Both the position numbers and the translations under genes were made by a program. A stretch of 31,283 nucleotides of DNA from Mitosporidium daphniae (lineage: Eukaryota; Microsporidia): contig NW_013546234.1 of NCBI RefSeq assembly GCF_000760515.2, positions 1 through 31,283 of the forward strand, given 5' to 3'. The notes under the pieces are model-generated. The model was not told the DNA's origin. It worked only from the letters and a program-made list of their open reading frames with translations, and made no database searches. Positions 1-8,127 of the stretch are shown piece by piece. The first letter of the stretch is position 1. Each line of letters opens with the position of its first letter.

Positions 1-175
1 TGTAGATATTCCTCGGCCAATTTGTTGTAGATATTCCTCGGCCAATTTGTTGTAGATATTCCTCAGCCAATTTGTTGTAGATATTCCTCAGCCAATTTGT
101 TGTAGATATTCCTCGGCCAATTTGTTGTAGATATTCCTCGGCCAATTTGTTGTAGATATTCCTCGGCCAATTTAT
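1..175. repeat. 25-bp tandem repeat, 7 copies
   Basis: Seven head-to-tail 25-bp units (starting at 1, 26, 51, 76, 101, 126 and 151), almost identical: units 3 and 4 carry a G-to-A change (CCTCAGCC instead of CCTCGGCC) and the last unit ends TTTAT instead of TTTGT. The array is cut by the window start, so its true length is unknown. Because 25 is not a multiple of 3, an open frame on the minus strand passes through all three frames every 75 bp; I read that as a consequence of the repeat, not as a gene. There are no unique spacers, so it is not CRISPR-like. Confidence 0.97.
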
Positions 176-1232
176 TTGATGAGGATTGAGAGATTATCAA
201 AGGATGATTGTCCCGCCACTTTGAGAGAAACAGAAAGCTCTGCCATTTCGAGGGAGCTTGACACAATATTCTGCTATCTCTGTCGACAAAAATAAAAAGG
301 CTGCACTTGATTCTGTCGAACTAACTGCGATTTTTGTTAATCCAATAGTCCTTCTTTAGCATGTACCCAATCGGATCGATTAGGAAATTCAACGCGAATT
401 TAATAGCCATGTTATGCGAGACCATTGAAATCTTGCAAAAGAAGAGAATCCCCTGCTTTTTGATCGCCCAGTGTATCTCTTTGCGCAATACTCAATTTGG
501 TCCGGTCTACTTTGACAGGCAGGATAGCATCTTTAGGGTTGCGAAATCTCGATGATGCTATAAAAATCATCGCCTGACATTTGTGAGTCATCCTTCAATT
601 GGAAAAGTGTAAGCTCAGACTGGTGTCGAGATAAGTGTCGCTTATATCTCGGCAGATCGGGCTCTGATGCATGAGAAAACTAATATAGAATGGGACCAAA
701 CTTTAACTTAGAGGGTGAATCCGCATTCGTTTGGAGCTCTCTTACACGTGTGTAGTGCTCAGACGACAGCATCCTGCATTCCCGGTTAATTGAGGCATTT
801 AAAGGCCAAAAGACAGTCCATTCAAACTACACCTTGGGTGTTTTCCCATAACAAGGAAAAATCCATTTTAAAACGTCAAGATTTCAAAGGAAAACTCGTT
901 GCAGAGGCTCATCAAATCTTTACAATAATCCATGGGGGTTCTTCGCACCTCAATAGCCGTCTCCATCTTGAGCTTTTCGTTTCAAGCGGAAAAAATAGCT
1001 CGCACAGATATCCCATAAGACACAGTCAGATCGTAACACCGCGTAGATATTTACAAATACCAAAATAAAGATCCCAAGATTTGGGATGAACCAACGAGCA
1101 ACAATTTCTTCGAACTATGACGACCTGATGGCTAAATTTCCCAGTTTTGATTGGTCATTTCAATAATTATTTCATTTAATAATACCCGATTGGATGCAAA
1201 ATTTCCGGTGCAAAACAGTCTATAAATCGCTA
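176..1232. other. gene-poor stretch, nothing convincing
   Basis: About 1 kb with no reading frame I can assign. A 64-codon ATG-initiated frame lies at 361-555 (+), with no recognisable motif and no promoter element like those of the neighbouring genes. A 27-codon frame starts at 1087. The region lies between the tandem repeat and degenerate coding-like sequence, as expected of an accessory or repeat-rich segment. Confidence 0.5.
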
Positions 1233-1862
1233 GTTTCTTTTTCGCCAAACTTTTCACCTCGATGAGCCCGCAAAAATTTATGTTTCTCATAGCTTTCATT
1301 ATCTTTTAACTGTCCTAAAAGGCAAATATAGAAGCGATGTATATATTCTGGCTCATATCAAAACTATAGACGAAGGGAAATACTACACATTTATGTCTGA
1401 GCTTATGACAGAGCCGATGCCAAGCCCCATGCACAAGACTATAGAGAATTCTATGCAATCGCCAATTTAAGAGTCGAAAGTATAGAAGCATACGCCAACG
1501 TCACGGCCAACGCCAACGTCAACGTCAACGTGAAGGCCAACGCCAATATAAATCTCGGAAAAGAAGCTGATACCAAAAATAAACGCAAAGCCAAATTAGA
1601 ACCCCATGTCAGACAGCATATCAACGGTTATCTGAAAGCAATATCAAGAGGTAAATCAGAGATCTATCGCAGTTTTAAATTGAACTTCAAAGCCGAAATA
1701 AAACTCAAAACCAAAGTTGAAGCCAACTCCAGACCTAAAGTCAAAGCGGATAAGACAGCCATAAGCAAGCTAAAATCGAGGAAGAGCATCAAATATTCTG
1801 GTGTAGATGACTCTGCAGGACCAAAATATGGTAAACTGGAACAAGCTGAGTTTGAAGTGTGA
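1233..1862 (+). pseudogene. degenerate coding-like stretch, two overlapping frames
   Basis: Two open frames look protein-like but lack a usable start. Frame 1 runs from just after a TAG at 1230-1232 to a TAA at 1468-1470 and has a credible composition (for example KGKYRSDVYILAHIKTIDEG). Frame 2 is open from 1401 to the TGA at 1860-1862; it holds an alternating Ala/Asn/Val/Lys tract encoded by GCCAAC/GTCAAC hexamers at about 1493-1548, then a Lys-rich tail with loose KxKxKxE repeats, and has no ATG at all. The TAG before frame 1 could be a splice acceptor: a 26-nt GTGCAA..CTAG stretch precedes it, the right size for this genome. I could not join a good first exon. It is either an unrecognised multi-exon gene or a decaying repeat-protein gene. 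Confidence 0.3.
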
Positions 1863-2068
1863 AAGGAAATAAAACCAGTTGATATCCCCACTACCAAATA
1901 CCCCCTCCAACTCAGCAAAATAAGGAAATTGCAACGTCAGCAATCAGATGGCCAGAGTTATTTTTCGTGCCTCCACATTCTGTTGTGCCCTGCGTCCAAA
2001 GGGGCCCGGATACCTCAAAATGTGCCCGTAAAAGTAAACCGTATTTTTATTGCGGCACCTTCTAGCCA

Positions 2069-2170
2069 GGGGCTAGGGTTAGGGAGAGTTACTAGCGAGC
2101 TGATTCGAAAAACTTGCTAGTTTGACATTTTAAATTGAAGCTGAAAACCAAAATATGGGTTAGGGTTGGG
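2069..2170 (+). repeat. telomere-like motif pair
   Basis: GGGCTAGGGTTAGGG at about 2069-2086 and ATGGGTTAGGGTTGGG at 2156-2170, just upstream of the gene at 2186. Degenerate versions of the same G-rich motif recur in intergenic DNA throughout the window. Confidence 0.7.
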
Positions 2171-2185
2171 CGAAAGTTATACCGC

Positions 2186-2878
2186 ATGCATGCCAACGTA
2201 ACATTTTTAATGTCTAGTTCGGCTTCGCTGGAGCAGGTTTCCAAATTTATTGCTTCTGATAACATGAAGGATATTATCCCCAAACTGGTGTTCTTACAAA
2301 AGCACAAGTCACTTTCTGAGGAATTTATTGAGAATGCCAAAAATCTTGCGCTCAAATCATTGACGGGGGTGTCTAACCCCTCTTCATTCAAGTTTGCTGG
2401 GATCAGATCTTCCTTGCTGATCTTGGTGTCAGTGTTTGGTAGCAATATGCTTATCAGAAAAATATATGCGGTATGTGGCATTTTATTACTAACTTGTCTG
2501 TAGTGGATAACTGCCGATCAAGAAGCAAGACTATCGAAAATTGCGTCGCTTCATCTATTATTGTCATCCACAAAAAGATCACTATCGGCAGGATTTGAAA
2601 ATCACCAAACAAATCTTATCACGGAGGCACTTTGTGGACTCGAAGAGAGCATTTCTACAGCCGATTTAACCCCTCCTCAGTGTTTCCAAAAGAAGAAAGA
2701 GGATCTGATTAGGGCAGTCAAGCGATTGTCTTCCACTATTGTATGCATGGAAGATCAAGTCCGGCAGCAAAGATTTTATATTCCAGACCGACAAATCCTC
2801 GCTCATATTAAGCAAATCAAATCGGACATTTTGCGCCGGAGAAGGATGACGTCGTTGCCTCGACTTGTTGGGCTGTAA
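2186..2878 (+). CDS. uncharacterised protein, two exons
   Basis: Exons 2186-2470 and 2504-2878 give 219 aa from the ATG at 2186, or 211 aa from the ATG at 2210 (MSSSASLEQ). The 33-nt intron at 2471-2503 is textbook: GTATGT donor, TACTAAC branch site, TAG acceptor; removing it joins two frames that are otherwise closed. The product looks mostly helical, with a basic C terminus (SDILRRRRMTSL) and no signal peptide. I do not recognise the family. An AATAAA at 2878-2883 overlaps the last base of the TAA stop, so the 3' UTR may be only tens of bases. Upstream are two telomere-like G-rich motifs rather than the usual TTTTAATT element. Splicing and coding status are well supported; function is unknown. 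Confidence 0.75.
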
Positions 2879-2944
2879 ATAAAAAGAGCATACCAACCAT
2901 CTACCATTGCTTCCTCGTACTTATTTCAGTGTTTACCTATTTCC

Positions 2945-2945
2945 N
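2945..2945. other. ambiguous base (N)
   Basis: A single undetermined base in the short spacer between two convergent 3' ends. It touches no coding exon but marks a weak point of the consensus sequence, which matters when judging the one-base frameshift nearby at about 3600. Confidence 0.95.
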
Positions 2946-2956
2946 TGGATTCATCT

Positions 2957-3429
2957 CTAATTCGCAGCTTTATTTAGAGCGACGGTAGCCTGAGGGGCAT
3001 ATATCCATTCCTTATTATCCAACGGGCAAACTTTTCTCGTTTTTAGCCATCGAGATATACAATGATTATGAAAAGCATGGCTACACTGGCCCCAAGCGAC
3101 AACGCACTCATCACTTGGCGTTGATGATGGATTGCTCATCTGAGATGCCTGTGTATCCTGTGAGGAGAAGCGTACGCCTTGGGAAAGGATGTTTTCATCG
3201 ACAATGCCAGATGAAGATGTAGCCGTTGATTGGCAATCAATGCACAAATCCATAATATGATTTCTGCATATAGCGCAATTGTCAACAGCGATATCTAGAG
3301 ATATTTCAAATTGAAGGATATACCCCACGACCATAGTGCCACTGCATGCCACTAGTCTTGATAAAAACAACGCCAGTATACCTTTTTTATCTCGAAACGA
3401 GGCATCGGAACGGAGGGGGACTCGTCCAT
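2957..3429 (-). CDS. RBX1: RBX1/ROC1 RING-box protein (cullin-RING ligase)
   Basis: Exons 3382-3429, 3324-3351 and 2957-3294, with introns of 30 and 29 nt, encode 137 aa. The joined product reads [33 protein letters not shown]..., the near-invariant N-terminal strand plus RING-H2 of RBX1. Both introns are needed to recover this: an unspliced reading scrambles the ALWSWDI strand that inserts into the cullin. The Zn-ligand pattern [23 protein letters not shown] and CPLD is intact. By family knowledge it recruits the E2 enzyme to SCF and other cullin ligases. Oddity: about 30 extra residues, Ser/Gln-rich, sit between the CIDC motif and ECVVAWG, where human RBX1 has a short linker. TTTTAATTTTAATTGG directly abuts the ATG, implying a very short 5' UTR. 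Confidence 0.93.
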
Positions 3430-3557
3430 CCAATTAAAATTAAAATCGCCAAAATCGTAATTTGCGCTCAAGTTTTAGGATTTGCCCAATCATACCGCGG
3501 GAGGGACCGGTCGCGTTCTTTGTAATTTTGGCCGCGAAATCAGAGGCAAATGCGGAC
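3430..3557. promoter_or_regulatory. divergent promoter, RBX1 / MADS-box gene
   Basis: A 128-bp spacer between the RBX1 ATG (minus) and the MADS-box ATG at 3558 (plus). At 3431-3450 it carries AATTAAAATTAAAATCG, the AT-rich element repeated in front of many genes here, in RBX1 orientation. Promoter role is inferred from recurrence and position. Confidence 0.5.
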
Positions 3558-3802
3558 ATGGCAAGCAGACAAATAAGCATTCAGCCAATCGAAAAAGGAA
3601 GCGCCGATTCATCGCATTCAATAACAGACGCCTAGGGCTATTCAAAAAGGCAAACGAGTCTAGCTCTCTTTTTCGATGCCAGCTGATGACAGTGTTATTC
3701 TGCAAAGGTCGCGTATGCCAATTTTTGTCAAGAGACTGCAGTGTCACTGCGCTAATGCTGAGGTATATCAACGAAACCAGCGAACGTTCAATTTTTCAAT
3801 AA
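3558..3802 (+). pseudogene. MADS-box domain gene with a 1-nt frameshift
   Basis: From the ATG at 3558 one frame reads MASRQISIQPIEK, like the start of MEF2/Rlm1-type MADS boxes. Downstream, from 3605, another frame reads RFIAFNNRRLGLFKKANESS and continues through a C..VLF.KGRV.QF segment, matching the MADS core (F-x-x-RR-x-GLFKKA-x-E-x-S-x-L). The two parts align to the family at canonical spacing if one base is missing between about 3594 and 3604. There is no room for an intron. The frame ends at a TAA (3800-3802) that overlaps AATAAA (3798-3803), the same 3' signature as intact genes here. The whole protein would be only about 81 aa, essentially a bare DNA-binding and dimerisation domain. 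It is either a recent pseudogene or an assembly error; an N occurs 600 bp away. Confidence 0.7.
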
Positions 3803-3834
3803 AATTACAATTTGCCCCTTTTACACACCTCCCG

Positions 3835-6249
3835 ATGAAGATCGATTCGCTTCAAACCCTTGCCCTTCAGTTGGAAGTGTTGGTCCAACTGAAAGAGTGT
3901 TTTTTGGTTTTTGAGGAGTTTCGGACTTGCGTCGCTGAAGCCCAGCAAGATGGCCATTGCGATTCCAGTGATGGTGACAATGTTGGAGGTGCCGCGGATC
4001 AGAAAAACAGACCCGTTCATAGTATCCTGGATCCTCTGATATTTTCTTCTGATGCACAGAAAATCTTCAAGGGCCTTTCCTTGCTTGAAAAGATTGTTGT
4101 CGCCATTGAGGGCTCCGAATTGTCAAACGTCAAAAGTGCAGTTGCCAAAGCAAAGAAGTACAGTTTCCACGTTGAAAATTTCCTGATGGCCGAATTTATC
4201 GAGGCAATCCAAAATGTGCCGATGAACTTTGACTGGGCAAAAGTTGATGCGTACCTTTCACTAGCCTTTAGGTCACCTTAGAAGCCTTATGCATCCTCAA
4301 AAGGGAAGTGAAGGCTATAGAATTTTTTGTCAATAACCACCCTATTTTCGCGGAGCTGGATGAGTTTTCCAAAGACGAGGTGGCCATTCTGGGCTCCCTT
4401 TCACTGGTCGATTCAATCTCCTCGATCATTACGAGAATCTATTTTGACGACGTTTCGTTTCTCGAAATCCCGCCTCTTTTGGAGCTTTTTGCATTCATCA
4501 AGCGAAGGCTGCTAGAGACACATCTGCAAGTGATTTCGACTCTTTTCAGCCAGAGCAAGATTGCTGCGGTGTTTTTCCAGCTTCTTGAGCGAGTCGTATT
4601 TAGAAAAGTAATGGTTCCATTTTTACATCCAGATTGAGCCAGTCTTACAAACCATACTGAAGGTAGCATCCGGGTGTGGGGACACCGTATTTCTGTACAT
4701 TGTCGATGGGGCATACCGGACATTTCAGTCCGGGCTTGAAGAGATTTTTCATCTGTGCACCTCCCATCTGGGCTATGACCCCCAGTTTTCTACCCATATT
4801 TCTTATAGAGTTTCGTTATGCATGGAGGATCTTTTTTCGATGCACTTTAAGCCCGTTTCCATTATAACCAAAGAGAAAGAGTCTCTTGAGCATTTGTATC
4901 GAATTTTGCTAGGCGACATGCACTTTCACAAGGTAGTGGCTTGGAATTAAAAAATCCTAGAAACCATCTGGCACGTTTTCCGATCTATTTGGCAAGGAGA
5001 GCTCTTCTTCGCCCCAATGGACCACTTGCGAGTGTAAAACAGAGCTCATTGACCAAAAAGAGCTCGCTCGATACTGGATTCGAGACATGCCCCTGGCAAG
5101 TGTAAAGTCGGACACGGACGGAGGCGAGTATAGCCTGCTTTTGTCATCGAACATTTCCTTTGTCATCAGTGACTCGCTGGTAATTTTGAAAAAATCCATC
5201 TCGCGAGCGTCGCATCTTGTCGTGAATTTTGAACTACTGGGGGACATTTTTGAGACGCTGTTTATGACGTGGATTTCTTTTCTCGGCGATTCGTTTCTTA
5301 TTCCGATCCTTTATGGGTAGGCGAAACCGGCTATTGAGACTCACGTGTTAGGCTCAAGCATTTTATCTACGCAAGCTCACGAAAACCATCGCCGGGAAAT
5401 GCAGAGAGCACGGTCTCCAAATCCGAAATTTTCCAGTCCTTGATGCCGCAGATGAAATTTCTGTTCAAAAAGCTAAAAAGCATCTCGGGAGCCTGTCTGC
5501 AGTTCCAGCTCTTTTTTCAGAGTCACGCCGTACGTATTTTGCGGGGTTTCCGATTTGTTTAGGTAAACATTCCAACCAATGCGCTGGAAAGTCTCATTGG
5601 CGAGAAAAACAAGTTTCTCGGCGCTGCAGAGCTCCTCATTAACGCGACGCTATCATCGCTTTTAGAAGGCACGTACACATTTGCGCAATTTTCTAGTGTT
5701 TCTCTACCAAATCAAACAGGAGCTTTCATGGCAAGTTTCACTTGGAGACTACTTAAAAGAGACAAGCATGGCGCAAATGAACCTGGGAAGCCCGACTTGT
5801 GTAAAAATATGTAAAATGCTAAGCGAGGTGTCGATCCTGATATTTGACTCTGTCGGGCTGGTAAACGGCCAGCTTGCATCGAGACAATTCATTCTTAAAA
5901 TAATCCGGTACTCGAGCATTCAACTATGTCATAGAATGCTGGCACTCCACTTGATGGCTGTTAAAGTCAGCCAAAATGGGGCTATCCTATTGATATGGTA
6001 AAAACAGGAACCAGGCATAACATTAGGGATTTAAACGAATATGCAACGGCAATTGAGGCCTTTCGCTCATGTGGAGAGTCTTTGGATTCTTTTAGATCTC
6101 TTGGACAGCTGTATGTGGTCAATGCCGAGGCGCTTGCAGATCTGCTACGAGGCGAGCCATTTTCAAATATCAGCAGGGAATCTTTGAAGGCGTATGCGGG
6201 GAGCAGGGCCGATTTCAAGAAAGCCGGCCTAAAGATGCTTTTCCGCTGA
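3835..6249 (+). CDS. SEC10: exocyst subunit Sec10 (EXOC5)
   Basis: Eight exons: 3835-4242, 4272-4607, 4633-4932, 4961-5316, 5352-5529, 5563-5668, 5697-5997 and 6027-6249. Introns are 25-35 nt and the product is 735 aa, close to Sec10 of animals (about 700) and plants (about 825). The C terminus is diagnostic: GAILLIWDLNEYATAIEAFR, then a F..L..L.VV..E.L..L..G block and SRADFKKAGL, following the G..L..D..EY...F pattern of Sec10. Upstream segments are all-helical, as expected of a rod-like tethering subunit for secretory vesicles at the plasma membrane. The ATG at 3835 was chosen because it follows the AT-rich element; the frame stays open upstream to 3676. Weak points are the GTTGAT donor of intron 1 and intron 6 (5669-5696), which fits only as GC-AG. 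Codon phase is consistent across all joins. Confidence 0.75.
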
Positions 6250-6470
6250 CTTGAATAGCAAATTGCGGCTCCGATGCGTCCAAATAAACGGATCTTTTAG
6301 ATGGCCAAATATCCGCATCTAGTCTGACATGGCATGGGTCTCGCTTAGCGACCAATAGTGGTGCGCACAATACATTTCAGCAAAATATTCCATTATAAAC
6401 ATCGTGAACACGAAATTGCTTTTTCGAGTTTATTAGGGGGGGGTTCCAAGTAAAATTGCATCACTTGTAG

Positions 6471-6532
6471 CTTTTAATTGGCCGATTTTATAAAATTTGC
6501 CCTTTTAATAAAATTAATTTGGATGGTCCAAT
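6471..6532 (+). promoter_or_regulatory. AT-rich promoter element of the ENT gene
   Basis: Contains CTTTTAATTGGCCGATTTTA and a second AATAAAATTAATTTGG block, ending 14 bp before the ATG at 6547. It is the clearest plus-strand copy of the TTTTAATT/GGCC element. The ATG at 6533 just after it is followed two codons later by TAG, so it is not the start. The rest of the 6250-6546 spacer holds nothing else recognisable. Confidence 0.5.
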
Positions 6533-6546
6533 AGCTGGAGCGAGGT

Positions 6547-7941
6547 ATGACTAATTTTACTTTACTGATGTTGCATGATGCACCTGCCAAAGCTGGCCAG
6601 GACATTTACCGTCAAGCCAAAAGTCCACAAGATGACGCGATGTCTTCTGCCGAGCAGTTGAAAAGCGCATACAAAAATACAACCGCACCAAAGGACAAAT
6701 GGAAGGTCAACTATTACATCTTTTTTTTCGTCGGGTTTTCATCCCTTTTTTCGTGGCATATTTTTATTAAGAACTCTTTTTTCGAGGAGCGTTTTGCATC
6801 AACCATTTTTGCCACCACCTTTAGCAACTGGATTGCCAGAGTTTATATGGCCACAAATTTGCTTGCAATGGTTTTTTTGATGTTGCTTCCAGAAAGACTC
6901 AAGGGCTCCAATAGCCTACGTGTTTCGTTGTCTTTTTTAGGAAACGTGGCCGTGTTTCTAGCAATGACTGTATTGCCTCCTTGCGAATGGATTCCGGACA
7001 CAACGTATTTCTACATCACGCTTGTCTGTGCCGGCCTTTGTGGGTTCTTTGGCGGTGTGCTTCAAAGTTCTCTTTTTGGAATGGCGTCCGGATTTCCAAG
7101 CAGCTATGTGCAGGGCATTATGGCCGGCCAAGGGCTTGCCGGAATGGTGTCTTCTGTAATTTTGATGGCTGCAAACATTCTTGCTGGCGACAGCATCAAG
7201 TCTCCACATGAAATTGCGATCAACGCGGCTCTTTACTTTGGACTTTCGCTTTTTTTCATCGTACTTGGATACATATCGTTCATGTATGTACAGCGTCTCG
7301 AGTTTTTCAAGTTCCATTCCACCATGTCTGCGGCACCGGGAGCGGACCTCGATTTGTCGGATGAATCTATTCAGCCGCCTCAGCAGGGCGGAATTTTTTC
7401 CATTTTCACAAAGATGCCCTCGGCGCTGTATCCGCCTGCTGTATTTTTTGTGCTTTTCATTACGCTTTCGGCGTTTCCGTTTATTTTTAGCAACATCACC
7501 TCGTCCTCAAAGTCGGACTCGTTCTTTTTCAGGAAGCTATTCATATCTACCGGATACCTGCTTTTTGACGTCGGAGATTACATCGGAAAATCCATGCCAG
7601 CATTTGGGCTTTTCTACACCAAATCGCACGTGTTTATTCTTTCCTCTTCTCTTTTAAGAGTGGTGTTTATTCCACTTTTCATGTTATGCAATTTTAGAGA
7701 TCACCCGGACTTTAACGCAGCCCTGAGAATATTCTCTTCAGATGTTATCTACTTTTCGCTTGCACTGCTGTTTGGGCTGACAAACGGGTACATTTGCTCT
7801 CTTCTATTCATGAATGCGCCTCGAACCGTTCCCGAATATCTTCGCGAAAAGATGGGGGCCATCATGCCCTTCTTTCTTACTGTTGGTCTGGCTCTTGGGC
7901 CGTTCTTTGTCGGAATAATCAGCCTTTTCCTTAAGAAATAA
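6547..7941 (+). CDS. equilibrative nucleoside transporter (ENT/SLC29 family)
   Basis: Single exon, 464 aa, strongly hydrophobic, with about 11 membrane segments starting at WKVNYYIFFFVGFSSLFSW. The signature ENT block is present in the fourth and fifth segments: LQSSLFGMASGFPSSYVQG followed by GIMAGQGLAGMVSS, the counterpart of QGSLFGLAG.FP..Y..AVMSGQG.AG in the family. A hydrophilic loop separates segments 6 and 7, as usual, and the C terminus keeps NGY..SL.F..AP..V. By family knowledge it moves nucleosides or nucleobases across the plasma or an internal membrane. The start could be 6547 or the in-frame ATG near 6640 (MSSAEQLKSAY), which would remove a non-conserved N-terminal tail. The stop overlaps AATAAA at 7937-7942. 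Confidence 0.92.
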   Translation: MTNFTLLMLHDAPAKAGQDIYRQAKSPQDDAMSSAEQLKSAYKNTTAPKDKWKVNYYIFFFVGFSSLFSWHIFIKNSFFEERFASTIFATTFSNWIARVYMATNLLAMVFLMLLPERLKGSNSLRVSLSFLGNVAVFLAMTVLPPCEWIPDTTYFYITLVCAGLCGFFGGVLQSSLFGMASGFPSSYVQGIMAGQGLAGMVSSVILMAANILAGDSIKSPHEIAINAALYFGLSLFFIVLGYISFMYVQRLEFFKFHSTMSAAPGADLDLSDESIQPPQQGGIFSIFTKMPSALYPPAVFFVLFITLSAFPFIFSNITSSSKSDSFFFRKLFISTGYLLFDVGDYIGKSMPAFGLFYTKSHVFILSSSLLRVVFIPLFMLCNFRDHPDFNAALRIFSSDVIYFSLALLFGLTNGYICSLLFMNAPRTVPEYLREKMGAIMPFFLTVGLALGPFFVGIISLFLKK

Positions 7942-8127
7942 ACATGCGCTATTTTAAAAGCCCAATTAATGATTTCTTCTTTTGGGCAACTTGGCAGCAC
8001 AGCAGCGCCAAAGAAAACGGATCGTTACAGCAAAAGCAAAAGTTTGTAAGCCTGGAAATCAAAAGTGCCATCTATTGTTGAGTTAAGAAAGCCGCTACAT
8101 GCACCAGTTCGTTTTCTTCAAAGTTTC

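Noticed and set aside
1-175. CRISPR array
   Set aside because: Units are directly abutting with no unique spacers, and the DNA is eukaryotic.
63-266. Minus-strand 67-codon repeat protein over the tandem array
   Set aside because: The frame is open only because of the repeat; it has no conserved part and no promoter element.
6250-6546. tRNA gene (GGTTCCAAG near 6441)
   Set aside because: The box-B-like string is not followed by a matching stem, and no box A or cloverleaf can be folded; no tRNA was found anywhere in the window.
7944-8042. Small plus-strand frame right after the ENT stop (MRYFKSPINDFFFWATWQHS...)
   Set aside because: Starts 2 bp after the ENT stop, inside the expected poly(A) region; a GTAAGC..TTAAG intron can be drawn but leads to no convincing second exon.
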